This document shows, in pieces, positions 56,926 through 64,000 of a stretch of 64,000 nt of DNA. Within the stretch, counting starts at the first letter, position 1; the number at the start of each line of letters is the position of its first letter. The stretch comes from Chryseobacterium gleum. GTDB lineage: Bacteria; Bacteroidota; Bacteroidia; Flavobacteriales_D; Crocinitomicaceae. A program made the translations under genes and the position numbers. The stretch lies in the NCBI GenBank assembly GCA_945882095.1, contig CAMCWF010000007.1:1-64000 (forward strand), read 5' to 3'. A model generated the notes under the pieces. The model did not search any database, was not told the DNA's origin, and saw only the letters and a list, made by a program, of their open reading frames with translations.

Positions 56926-57501
56926 TTATTTCCTTGAGAAAAATCGATTTCGCAGCTCAAAAAGCAAATGAGAGAGTGCCAAAAACCCAATAAGAAAATA
57001 AGTTAAAAAAGGATTCTGCACCCAATCAAAACGAAGTATGGTGATGAAAAGCCCCCACAAACAAATTTTTATCAGGGTAAGTTGCTTAAGTTTTATGCGT
57101 TCTTCTAAACGTTTCTGTAAACCGAGCTTTTGCTTTTGATCCATTTTTAACTTCATAAACTCGCCTAAAACAACCAGAGGAATCAGGAAATACCCTTGGG
57201 ACATGCCAATGTCTTTAAAAAAGAAAAATGCCTTAAATGACATTGATACATCCGGAGAAGTTAGAAAGATGATACAAATTATGAGCACAACTTCACACAA
57301 AAGCCACAGTGAAATTCCCAACATACTGCTTTTCGCGCTTTTATTCTCCTTGGGACTTGAGAATGGCAAAAAACAAAGTTTAACCATTTGATCTATGCAG
57401 TAAAACCAACAAACAAAATCGAGGGTCCAATCCCAAAACACAATCCCAATCAGCGGGAAAAGAACTTCACCAAATATCCGCTGAAACTGGTCTCCTTTCA
57501 T
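56926..57501 (-). CDS. membrane protein, function unknown
   Basis: 191 aa, rich in Phe and Trp, with hydrophobic segments at about 12-38, 62-82, 100-118, 144-160 and 164-180. Between the third and fourth there is a basic amphipathic stretch (KLKMDQKQKLGLQKRLEERIK). No recognised motif. The gene overlaps the TPR lipoprotein by four bases (ATGA) and is 18 bases before the carboxylase gene. Confidence 0.7.
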   Translation of the reverse strand: MKGDQFQRIFGEVLFPLIGIVFWDWTLDFVCWFYCIDQMVKLCFLPFSSPKENKSAKSSMLGISLWLLCEVVLIICIIFLTSPDVSMSFKAFFFFKDIGMSQGYFLIPLVVLGEFMKLKMDQKQKLGLQKRLEERIKLKQLTLIKICLWGLFITILRFDWVQNPFLTYFLIGFLALSHLLFELRNRFFSRK

Positions 57502-58499
57502 TTTTTATTTTTGATGGCGGCGACGCGGTCCAATGTCAACTGAAAATCCGGATTGTATTTCAACACTTTTCCGTAGGATAGCAAGGCATTGGAATATTGT
57601 TTCTTGTCTTCATAAATCAAACCCAGGTTGTGTAAGGATTCTATGTGTTGTGGAAAGATGTCTAATGCCATACTATAAAAATACATGGCGCTGTCTAAGT
57701 CTAAATCATCAAACTGTTTTATGTGGCCTAATTGAAAAAAGGCTTCAAAATACGAAGTGTCCATTTTTGCCATTTTCCGATACAACCTTTTTGATTCAGC
57801 TATTTGACCGAATTCGTGTTTGGCATAAGCCAGAGAGTATAAGACATCAACATTTTTAGGCTGAAGTTTTCTGGCAGTAGTATAATATTCTATACAAATT
57901 GGGTCCCCTTCAGATTCGTACAATGAGCCCAACATGAGGTAACCCCCAAAGAATTTTGGATCTTGTTGCACCGCCGTTTCATAGGATGATTTTGCCAAAC
58001 CAAGGTTTCCTTCATTGCGGTAAATGCTGCCCTTTAATACATAGGCATCTCTATATTTCGGGTTGATTCTCAGTGCTTTATTGATCAATGAAAATGCGGT
58101 TTCATTATCGCCCCGAATGGACATGATGTTTGCCATTCCCAACAAAGCGCGCAGGTTCTTAGCGTTTTTCTCTAAAACATTGCCAAAATGATATTGTGCC
58201 ATGGAAAGATCCAAAATCTCCAAGTCCTTTTTATTCAACAAGGCTTCAGCATAAAGCAATCGGCTTTTTACGTCACTGCTGTCCAACCGAAAAGCATGGG
58301 CGGCATCTTTTAACGCAGCTTCATACTGAAAACCACTTAGTTTCAAATCTGCCCGTTTGTTTAGCAATGCGATGCTGTCTGGGTATTTTTGAATCAACTC
58401 ATCAAGTGACAACTTGCTGTCAATGGAAACCTTGTCACTCTTATTTCCGCAGGAAGCCAAGGCAACAAGAAAAATACAAAAGAGCAATTTATTTGTCAT
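57498..58499 (-). CDS. TPR-repeat lipoprotein
   Basis: 333 aa. Lipobox ALASC places the lipidated Cys at 17. About eight tetratricopeptide repeats fill the rest (for example GSIYRNEGNLGLAKSSYETAV and IYEDKKQYSNALLSYGKVL, each shown within 20 residues). TPR lipoproteins act as scaffolds in envelope complexes, including T9SS and gliding. First gene of the seven-gene run; an A/T-rich TAtaTTTT box is six bases before its ATG. Confidence 0.85.
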   Translation of the reverse strand: MTNKLLFCIFLVALASCGNKSDKVSIDSKLSLDELIQKYPDSIALLNKRADLKLSGFQYEAALKDAAHAFRLDSSDVKSRLLYAEALLNKKDLEILDLSMAQYHFGNVLEKNAKNLRALLGMANIMSIRGDNETAFSLINKALRINPKYRDAYVLKGSIYRNEGNLGLAKSSYETAVQQDPKFFGGYLMLGSLYESEGDPICIEYYTTARKLQPKNVDVLYSLAYAKHEFGQIAESKRLYRKMAKMDTSYFEAFFQLGHIKQFDDLDLDSAMYFYSMALDIFPQHIESLHNLGLIYEDKKQYSNALLSYGKVLKYNPDFQLTLDRVAAIKNKK

Positions 58500-58557
58500 G
58501 CCGTAAAAATATAAATTTAGGTTGATTCTTTCTTACCTTTGCAGCAAACCCGAAGAA

Positions 58558-58806
58558 ATGAAAAAATGGTTGTTTTTATCGATTTCCTTGTTCCTGTATT
58601 TTTATTCGGAAGCACAAGGATGCAGTCAATGTAGGATTATGGCTGAACAAGGCTCTGGGCTGTCTGAAGAGTCGTTCACCAACAACATGAATTTTGGCAT
58701 CTTATATTTAATGGCTTTTCCTTACATTATTTTGATGGTGTTATTTAGAAAGCCAATCCTTCGCTTTGTTAAGTCCTTGTTTGCTCAAGGCAAATCCTCC
58801 CAATAA
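58558..58806 (+). CDS. small CxxC membrane protein, function unknown
   Basis: 82 aa from the ATG at 58558. A cleavable signal or first helix (about 1-18, ending SEAQ) is followed by GCSQCRIMAEQGSGL with a CxxC pair, a short polar stretch, and a membrane helix (about 43-62; NFGILYLMAFPYIILM), ending basic. A TACCTTTG box at 58534-58541 is 16 bases upstream. The CxxC suggests redox or metal binding outside the cytoplasm, by inference. Its 3' end overlaps the convergent oxidoreductase gene by 22 bases. Confidence 0.72.
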   Translation: MKKWLFLSISLFLYFYSEAQGCSQCRIMAEQGSGLSEESFTNNMNFGILYLMAFPYIILMVLFRKPILRFVKSLFAQGKSSQ

Positions 58807-59822
58807 ATCGAGATTTTACCGCTTGTATTTCCATCTTCAAAAACCTGATGCGCAATGGCCAACTGCTCATGGGAAAACTGTAAACCACTTAGAGGTTTTA
58901 GGATTCCCTTTCGATGTTTTTCAAAACAGGCTTGCATACAATTTTGAATTTTTTGGGGCGAGTGGTCAGCTATTTTCAACATATTGATTCCAATCAAGCC
59001 TTTGGATTGCATCATGAGCGGTATAGGCGAAAACAAACCCGTGTTTTTTAGAAATCCTATGGTTGACCATAGTCCCCATTTTGCTTTTAACAATCCTGCG
59101 CCACCAAACAAGAACAGAAGCCCCCCTGGAGACAATAATTTCAGATCTAAAGGAACGGATTTACCCCCTTGTGCATTAAATATTGCGGAAATCATTTGTT
59201 TTTTTGAAATGTTCTTGGCACTTGATAAATAATCATTCTCGCGATAATTGATGACAAAATCCGCCCCCAACTCCCTCACGACTTTTGCCTTTTCGTCACT
59301 GCCAACCTTGGCAATAACCTTTACTTTTTGTTCCTTTAACAACTGAATCAATAAGCTTCCAACACCCCCTGCAGCAGCATGGATTAAAACATAATCATCT
59401 TCGGTCAGATGCGCACAATGAGCGGACATGTATTGCGCGGTAACGCCTTGGGTACAAAGTGCCAAAGCAATGCCCGCGGGTAAGTCGTCAATTACTACAA
59501 TGGCATTTGTGGGTGTAACAATCCAATTGGAATACCCGCCAAATCTGCAGAAAGCTGCTACACGTTTCCCCAATAAATCCTGGTTCACATGGTTACCCAC
59601 TTTATAAATTCTCCCTACGACGTCATAACCGGGAACAAAAGGCAAGGATGGCGCATCTCTATACTTTCCTCTGCGTGCCATAACATCCGCGAAGTTCAAT
59701 CCGAAGGCTTCTACCTCAATCAATACCTCGTTGTCCATCGGTGAAGCAACCTGAAAAGAGCGTAATTCAAAAGATGATGGTGCGTTTCCGTGCGACACAA
59801 GATAATAGGCCTTTCCTGTCAT
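58785..59822 (-). CDS. zinc-independent quinone oxidoreductase / MDR-family dehydrogenase (VAT-1-like)
   Basis: 345 aa. Medium-chain dehydrogenase fold: LNFADVMARRGKY, FVPGYDVVGRIYKVG, the nucleotide site HAAAGGVGSLLIQL and LGADFVINYRENDY. The catalytic-zinc cysteine/histidine set of alcohol dehydrogenases is not evident, so quinone reductase-like NADPH chemistry is more likely. Substrate unknown. It overlaps the outer-membrane-like gene by four bases (59819-59822). Confidence 0.88.
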   Translation of the reverse strand: MTGKAYYLVSHGNAPSSFELRSFQVASPMDNEVLIEVEAFGLNFADVMARRGKYRDAPSLPFVPGYDVVGRIYKVGNHVNQDLLGKRVAAFCRFGGYSNWIVTPTNAIVVIDDLPAGIALALCTQGVTAQYMSAHCAHLTEDDYVLIHAAAGGVGSLLIQLLKEQKVKVIAKVGSDEKAKVVRELGADFVINYRENDYLSSAKNISKKQMISAIFNAQGGKSVPLDLKLLSPGGLLFLFGGAGLLKAKWGLWSTIGFLKNTGLFSPIPLMMQSKGLIGINMLKIADHSPQKIQNCMQACFEKHRKGILKPLSGLQFSHEQLAIAHQVFEDGNTSGKISIYWEDLP

Positions 59823-60313
59823 TCCTTTCTTTTAATTTTTGATTTATTCACGAGAATTAAACGAACGCTAACAAACAAGGTGTTGGTATATACCCCTGAG
59901 ATTTTGTTAGGATACCAATTGTAGCCGGCATTTGCATGAAGAAGCCAAATTTTATAGCCAATCAAAGGGCTTACGCCAAACATGGCTTTGTTAAAATTGG
60001 TACGTGCTGCTACTTGCGCACCGAAAGTAAATCCAATTCGATTTGGCCGAAACCAATACCCCAGATCAGCTCCAACAAGCTTTGCTTTGTAATCATAGTT
60101 AGCTCCTAAATCAAATGCGTGTGTGTTTGGACTTTTAAATTGAATTTCCTTATTTCGACGTTCATAACCCAACTCCACGACGATGTTTCTACCCTGTTGA
60201 ATCCCAAAATAGGGACCTGATTGAATTTTGTTAAAGTTAAACCTTGAATCTTTTTGGGCAATCAAAGACCCGGTAAAAACCAAGAGAATCAATATTGAAA
60301 GGAGTAAACGCAT
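59819..60313 (-). CDS. small outer-membrane-barrel-like protein, function unknown
   Basis: 164 aa. A signal peptide (1-19, ending SLIAQ) is followed by alternating hydrophobic/polar strands with aromatic girdles (YWFRPNRIGFTFGAQVAA, GYKIWLLHANAGYNWYP), as in a short outer-membrane beta barrel. No family name can be given. It ends in a four-base overlap with the oxidoreductase and starts 60 bases from the divergent tadA gene. Confidence 0.7.
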   Translation of the reverse strand: MRLLLSILILLVFTGSLIAQKDSRFNFNKIQSGPYFGIQQGRNIVVELGYERRNKEIQFKSPNTHAFDLGANYDYKAKLVGADLGYWFRPNRIGFTFGAQVAARTNFNKAMFGVSPLIGYKIWLLHANAGYNWYPNKISGVYTNTLFVSVRLILVNKSKIKRKE

Positions 60314-60368
60314 ATTGTAAAATTAAAGAAAACCACCTGGCACTCCTTATCAAAACTAACAAAATGTT

Positions 60369-60376
60369 TAAGTTTG
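60369..60376 (+). promoter_or_regulatory. -7 box of a near-leaderless tadA promoter
   Basis: TAAGTTTG matches TAnnTTTG and ends three bases before the tadA ATG at 60380. No convincing TTTG is seen 17-23 bases upstream. Confidence 0.45.
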
Positions 60377-60379
60377 AAA

Positions 60380-60823
60380 ATGATTACACCTTTCACGGAC
60401 GATTATTTTATGCAGCAAGCGATTGAACAAGCAAAAATCGCCATGGAATTAGGCGAGGTCCCTGTAGGGGCGGTGGTGGTCGCCAATCAACAAATCATTG
60501 GGAAGGGACACAATTATACAGAAACCTTGCACGATGTTACAGCGCACGCAGAAATTCAAGCCATTACCGCGGCAGCGAATTATTTACAAGCGAAGTATTT
60601 GACGGGGTGTACCTTATATGTTACGTTAGAACCCTGTGTTATGTGTGCGGGGGCTTTATATTGGAGTCAAATCGATCGCATTGTTTTTGGCGCTACTGAC
60701 GAAAAACGAGGGGCCTTGAAATTCAATCCTTCACTCTTTCATCCTGCAACTTTGTTGGTTGGCGGGGTTCAAAAGGAGGCCTGTGCAAGCTTAATTAAAA
60801 AATTTTTTATTGAACGCCGATGA
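60380..60823 (+). CDS. tadA: tRNA-specific adenosine deaminase
   Basis: 147 aa from the ATG at 60380; a TTG two codons earlier falls in the -7 box. It deaminates adenosine 34 of tRNA-Arg to inosine. The zinc site is HAEIQAI and EPCVMCAG, and the catalytic Glu is in the first motif. FGATDEKRGAL is also typical of TadA. The 3' end leaves 38 bases before the RidA-family gene, which has its own promoter beginning in that gap. Confidence 0.95.
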   Translation: MITPFTDDYFMQQAIEQAKIAMELGEVPVGAVVVANQQIIGKGHNYTETLHDVTAHAEIQAITAAANYLQAKYLTGCTLYVTLEPCVMCAGALYWSQIDRIVFGATDEKRGALKFNPSLFHPATLLVGGVQKEACASLIKKFFIERR

Positions 60824-60854
60824 TTTGAGCCACACCTCAGATTGCTTATATTTG
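60824..60854 (+). promoter_or_regulatory. RidA-family gene promoter (TTTG / N19 / TAtaTTTG)
   Basis: TTTG at 60824-60827, overlapping the end of tadA, and TATATTTG at 60847-60854 are 19 bases apart. The -7 box ends seven bases before the ATG at 60862. Confidence 0.65.
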
Positions 60855-60861
60855 CAAAACA

Positions 60862-61296
60862 ATGGAAACAAAAGGAATTTCAACAAATAATGCCCCGAAA
60901 CCGGTTGGATTATATCCACATGCAAGAAAGGTGGGGAATTTACTCTTTCTTTCAGGCGTCGGTCCTCGCGTAGCCGGCTCTGACAATAATGATTCTGCCG
61001 TTCCAGGGTTGTCATTGGATAAAAACGGAAATTACCTTGCATTTGATTTTGAGGCGCAATGCAGAAGTGTGTTTGATAACGTAAGGTCAATTTTAGAAGC
61101 ATCAGGCTCAAGCTGGGAAGAACTGGTAGATGTTACGGTCTTTTTAACCCATATGAAAAGAGATTTTCAAGTTTATAACAAGCTTTACAGTGAGTATTTT
61201 GCTGACAACCAACCTTGTCGCACCACGGTTGAAATAAACGCCTTGCCCACTCCGATTTGCATCGAATTAAAATGTATCGCAACGATTAAGCAATAA
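60862..61296 (+). CDS. RidA/YjgF-family protein
   Basis: 144 aa. Family marks: PVGLYPHARKVGNLLFLSGVGPR, the SWEELVDVTVFLTHMKRDF region, and PCRTTVEINALP with the Arg that binds the substrate carboxylate in RidA. RidA enzymes hydrolyse reactive enamines/imines made by PLP enzymes; other family members have different substrates, so the exact reaction is inferred. It is slightly longer than E. coli RidA (128 aa), owing to an insertion near GSDNNDSAVPG. The 193-aa gene follows after three bases. Confidence 0.85.
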   Translation: METKGISTNNAPKPVGLYPHARKVGNLLFLSGVGPRVAGSDNNDSAVPGLSLDKNGNYLAFDFEAQCRSVFDNVRSILEASGSSWEELVDVTVFLTHMKRDFQVYNKLYSEYFADNQPCRTTVEINALPTPICIELKCIATIKQ

Positions 61297-61299
61297 TTT

Positions 61300-61881
61300 A
61301 TGACAGGATTTATCATTCGAGTTTCGATCGCCTTAGGATTCCTAAGTGGCGTATTGTTCATGTTCTTAACCGGTAACTGGGGTTGGGGAATCTTTCTATT
61401 ATTCCCATTGGCTGTCGTGACGCTTTCTTTTTTCCGCAATGAAAACATGATTTTAGCACTGAATCAAATGCGTTTAGGGAACCAAGACAAGGCAAAAAAA
61501 TACATCAATAGAATTTCATCACCCCAATTTCTGCCGAAAAAACAACATGCCTATGTTTTGTATTTAAAAGCCATCATGAATTCGCAAGAAATAGGTTTTG
61601 CACAAAGTGAAGTCCTATTGCGTAAAGCCTTAGCGCTTGGGCTTAGAACCTCAGAAGACAACGCGGTGGCAAGAATGCATTTGGCAGGGGTTTGCGCGCA
61701 AACCGGGAGGAAAAGCGAAGCGCTTTCATTGCTTGCGGAAGCTAAAAAAATAGATAAAAAAGGGGTGGTCAAGGACCAAGTAAAAATGATGCAACAACAA
61801 TTGCAAACCGCCCCATCAAAGAACCAAATGCGTATGGCCCAAATGATGGGTGGACGCAAGAAATCGCCAAAATCAAGATAG
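61300..61881 (+). CDS. TPR-containing membrane protein
   Basis: 193 aa. Two hydrophobic segments (about 4-24 and 26-45) anchor the protein. The rest is cytoplasmic with tetratricopeptide-like helices (MRLGNQDKAKKYINRI, AQTGRKSEALSLLAEAKKI) and a basic, methionine-rich tail (MAQMMGGRKKSPKSR). Function unknown. It sits three bases after the RidA-family stop and three bases before the TTG of the methyltransferase, so the three form one transcription unit. Confidence 0.78.
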   Translation: MTGFIIRVSIALGFLSGVLFMFLTGNWGWGIFLLFPLAVVTLSFFRNENMILALNQMRLGNQDKAKKYINRISSPQFLPKKQHAYVLYLKAIMNSQEIGFAQSEVLLRKALALGLRTSEDNAVARMHLAGVCAQTGRKSEALSLLAEAKKIDKKGVVKDQVKMMQQQLQTAPSKNQMRMAQMMGGRKKSPKSR

Positions 61882-61884
61882 TCT

Positions 61885-62751
61885 TTGAAAAAACGAATTT
61901 TATCCTCCCCCTGGGATGCTTATGAATTGGTCGATGCCGGTGGTGGAAAAAAACTGGAAAGATGGGGCAACATATATACCATTCGACCGGAAATAAATGC
62001 CTATTTCACCTCTGAAATTCCTTTCACAGAATGGAATAAAAAAGCACATTTTGTTTTTCAAGCACAGAAAGGCGTTTTTGGCGTATGGAAAAACATCAAA
62101 GCATTGCCTTTGGAATGGGAAATGTCCTACGAAAAACTTAAGTTCCGCATTTTCTTATCCAATACAAAACACACAGGAATCTTTCCTGAGCAACAATCCA
62201 ATTGGGCTTTTATTAAGTCCCACTTGACAGAAGGACAAAAGTTTCTGAATTTGTTTGCGTACACAGGCGCCTCATCCATGATTGCAAAACAATGTGGGGC
62301 AGAGGTTTATCACGTGGACTCTTCAAAATCCGCTTTGAATTGGGCTAAAAAAAACCAGGAGATAAATAGATTTGCCAATTGTAAATGGGTTCATGAGGAT
62401 GCATTGCTGTTTTTACAACGCGAAGTTAAAAGGAAGAAAAAATACCAGGTAATCCAAATGGATCCTCCCGCTTGGGGCGTTGGCGTGAGTGCATGTAAAT
62501 GGAAGTTGGAAGATAAGTTGGACGAACTTGTTTCACTTTCTGCCGATGCACTGGAACGCAGTGGTTCATTGATTGTTTCGACTTATTCGCCTCAAATTGA
62601 CGCACAAACGTTGAAAGAAATCATTCAGCTCTACCTTCCCCACCATGGGATGTCCGTAGGAATGCTCTCAACGGAAACTAAAGCTGGAAAATTCATCGAA
62701 CACGGCGCGGTCGCGACAACGAAAGGATTACTTTCCTCCTCCGAGGATTGA
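61885..62751 (+). CDS. class I SAM-dependent methyltransferase (RlmI-like)
   Basis: 288 aa starting from TTG at 61885, three bases after the preceding stop. No ATG occurs until about residue 80, and the N-terminal segment (DAYELVDAGGGKKLERWG) looks conserved, so the TTG start is likely real. SAM-binding: FLNLFAYTGASSMIAKQCGAE (cited as LNLFAYTGASS), HVDSSKSALNWAKKNQE and the QMDPPAWGVG motif. The family methylates rRNA cytosines (RlmI-like) but the target is not certain. The last 24 bases overlap the convergent thioredoxin-like gene. Confidence 0.82.
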   Translation: MKKRILSSPWDAYELVDAGGGKKLERWGNIYTIRPEINAYFTSEIPFTEWNKKAHFVFQAQKGVFGVWKNIKALPLEWEMSYEKLKFRIFLSNTKHTGIFPEQQSNWAFIKSHLTEGQKFLNLFAYTGASSMIAKQCGAEVYHVDSSKSALNWAKKNQEINRFANCKWVHEDALLFLQREVKRKKKYQVIQMDPPAWGVGVSACKWKLEDKLDELVSLSADALERSGSLIVSTYSPQIDAQTLKEIIQLYLPHHGMSVGMLSTETKAGKFIEHGAVATTKGLLSSSED

Positions 62752-63198
62752 ATTTGCGTTGGCGATCCAAACTTCTGGTCCCCCTGCTAAATATCCCGTT
62801 TGATTCAAAGGTTGTAAATTATAGTTTTTATCTTCTTTCGTAATATTTACAAACCAAATGGTCGGGTATCCTCGAACCGCGAACTGTTGTTGTAACGTTG
62901 CGTTTTGGTCCTTAATGTTTTGTGGTAAAACCTTCTTTTGAGGAAAATCCAATTCTACCAAAATCACTTCTTTTTCAGCCCATTCTTTAAAACTTGTGGT
63001 AAAAAACACTTCTTTTTGTAAACGATGACACCATCCACACCAATCGCTTCCCGTAAAAAACAAAAGCATTGGCTTGTTTTCTTTAAACGCCTTTTCTGAA
63101 GCAATGGAAATGTCATCATACCATTTTAAAGATTCCGTTTGGGCATTCACACCATTGATTCCAACAAAAAGCAAAAAAGCAAAAAATACGTTTTTCAT
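62728..63198 (-). CDS. exported thioredoxin-fold protein
   Basis: 156 aa from the ATG at 63198 (MKNVFFAFLLFVGINGVNAQ is a signal peptide); a longer frame upstream adds 15 residues. The thioredoxin-like domain has GSDWCGWCHRLQKEVF with a CxxC (WCGWC), and RGYPTIWFVN around the cis-Pro. It is probably a periplasmic disulfide reductase or assembly factor. It overlaps the methyltransferase by 24 bases at the 3' end. Confidence 0.85.
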   Translation of the reverse strand: MKNVFFAFLLFVGINGVNAQTESLKWYDDISIASEKAFKENKPMLLFFTGSDWCGWCHRLQKEVFFTTSFKEWAEKEVILVELDFPQKKVLPQNIKDQNATLQQQFAVRGYPTIWFVNITKEDKNYNLQPLNQTGYLAGGPEVWIANANSILGGGK

Positions 63199-63338
63199 GA
63201 TAAAAGTTTTAGTAAAGATAAAAAAGTTGACACCGCTTTGCAAAAACCATACACTTTAGTTTAAAGTTAAAGCATTAACAAAATTTTAACGTTTGGAATA
63301 AAGAATGGAAATAATCTACTAAATTCGTTCAAAAAAAA

Positions 63339-64000
63339 ATGAAATTAACAACATTCTTATTTTTTGTTCTATCCTATTTTGTTTGCAATGCTCAATTACC
63401 CGTTCAAAACATACGTGGGCGCGTTAGTGACAATGAAACCCAATTTCCGTTGGCAGGTGCGAAAATTGAACTTGACCTAAAAGATTCTACAGGGGTGAAC
63501 TACAGAGCGGTTACGGACAATGATGGCTACTTCACAATGGCATCTGTCCCGGTTGGGAAATACACATTGACTACAAGGCTAGCGCAATATGAACCAAAGA
63601 CACAAACCGTTGAATTGAGCTCTGGAAGGGAATTGATTCTCACCATAGCGTTACAGGAATTGGTTAACAATAAGGCGGAAGTATTGGTGTCTGGACGTAA
63701 AAAAGGAGAGGTTTTAAACGACCTGGCCATAATATCCGCACAACAATTTTCCGTCTCGGAAACAAATCGTTACCCGGGATCAAGAATGGATCCCGCAAGA
63801 ATGGCATCCAATTTCGCAGGCGTTCAAGGGGCTGACGACTCACGCAACGACATCATCATTCGTGGAAACAGTCCACTTGGCGTAGTATGGCGTGTTGAAG
63901 GGGTTGACCTTCCAAATCCAAATCATTTTGCCATTGCAGGAAGTTCTGGCGGACCGGTTTCTGTCTTGAACAACAAAATTCTAGGCAATTCAGATTTCAT
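63339..64000 (+). CDS. TonB-dependent receptor with carboxypeptidase-like plug extension (partial, 5' end)
   Basis: The first 220 codons; the frame is open to the window edge. Signal peptide (1-19, ending VCNAQ), then a carboxypeptidase-regulatory-like/CarboxypepD_reg domain (about 25-110; GRVSDNETQFPLAGAKIEL, TDNDGYFTMASVPVGKYTL), then the TonB plug domain (about 125-; DSRNDIIIRGNSPLGVVWRV and VEGVDLPNPNHF). Typical of Bacteroidota outer-membrane receptors for nutrients or siderophores; the substrate is unknown. A TAaaTTCG box lies at 63320-63327, with TTTG 24 bases upstream. Confidence 0.88.
   Translation, partial: MKLTTFLFFVLSYFVCNAQLPVQNIRGRVSDNETQFPLAGAKIELDLKDSTGVNYRAVTDNDGYFTMASVPVGKYTLTTRLAQYEPKTQTVELSSGRELILTIALQELVNNKAEVLVSGRKKGEVLNDLAIISAQQFSVSETNRYPGSRMDPARMASNFAGVQGADDSRNDIIIRGNSPLGVVWRVEGVDLPNPNHFAIAGSSGGPVSVLNNKILGNSDF

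Noticed and set aside
1-64000. tRNA, rRNA, CRISPR, insertion sequence or prophage
   Set aside because: No cloverleaf, rRNA-like stretch, regularly spaced repeats, transposase or phage gene was seen; xerC is the only recombinase and fits the housekeeping type.

Overview
The window reads as chromosomal DNA of a Bacteroidota bacterium, most likely Flavobacteriales and possibly near Crocinitomicaceae/Fluviicola (genus is inference). The grounds are: secreted proteins ending in type IX secretion (T9SS) sorting domains of both class A and class B, a GldA-type gliding ABC ATPase, many -7 boxes of the Bacteroidota form TAnnTTTG, absence of clear Shine-Dalgarno sequences, and a TonB-dependent receptor at the right edge. 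Coding density is very high: no gene-free stretch exceeds 300 bases and the longest gaps are about 160 bases. I found no tRNA, rRNA, CRISPR array, insertion sequence or prophage.

Layout. 1-4.1 kb: tail of a membrane protein, a ComEA-like helix-hairpin-helix protein, apt, an acyl-CoA dehydrogenase, rpsU and xerC. 3.8-5.4 kb (minus): response regulator, ribE and mazG. 5.4-11.9 kb: two T9SS-exported proteases (serine and M43 zinc) flanking uvrC. 12-13.9 kb: acyl-CoA thioesterase and an exported alpha/beta hydrolase. 13.9-19.5 kb (minus): PfkB kinase, DUF349 coiled coil, membrane protein, REC-PAS-histidine kinase and GT9 glycosyltransferase in one tightly packed run. 19.5-22.7 kb (minus): ALDH7-type dehydrogenase, then prs-rplY. 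22.8-30.7 kb (plus): xseA, rnpA, S41 protease, O-antigen-ligase-like protein, gldA, tyrS and a DUF3108 protein. 30.7-36.4 kb: queA, a small membrane protein, and an MBOAT / DHHW / SGNH-LysM acylation cassette.

36.5-44.6 kb: a YyaL-type thioredoxin-fold protein; the two halves of a split transketolase with an exported von Willebrand A protein wedged between them; then a 128-aa exported protein abutting a large class-B T9SS protein. 44.6-51.2 kb: gapA and pgk tail to tail, an M1 aminopeptidase lipoprotein, bcp and recA. 51.3-58.5 kb: an Ig-like lipoprotein, and a seven-gene minus-strand run (TPR lipoprotein, membrane protein, acyl-CoA carboxylase beta, SIS isomerase, lipB, class-C serine hydrolase, conserved hypothetical). 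58.5-64 kb: small CxxC membrane protein, quinone oxidoreductase, tadA, a RidA-family gene, TPR membrane protein, class I methyltransferase, thioredoxin-like protein, and the start of a TonB-dependent receptor.

Most genes are ordinary core functions. The features that stand out are about genome organisation. Several -7 boxes lie exactly four bases before the ATG, which predicts leaderless mRNAs. Eight of ten convergent gene pairs meet with a gap of five bases or less, or overlap, leaving no room for hairpin terminators. The most unusual gene contexts are the VWA protein inside the transketolase operon, the five-gene sensor-kinase run, the orphan regulator joined to ribE-mazG, and a perfect palindrome in the recA promoter. 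I did not find a clear-cut new defence or mobile system.
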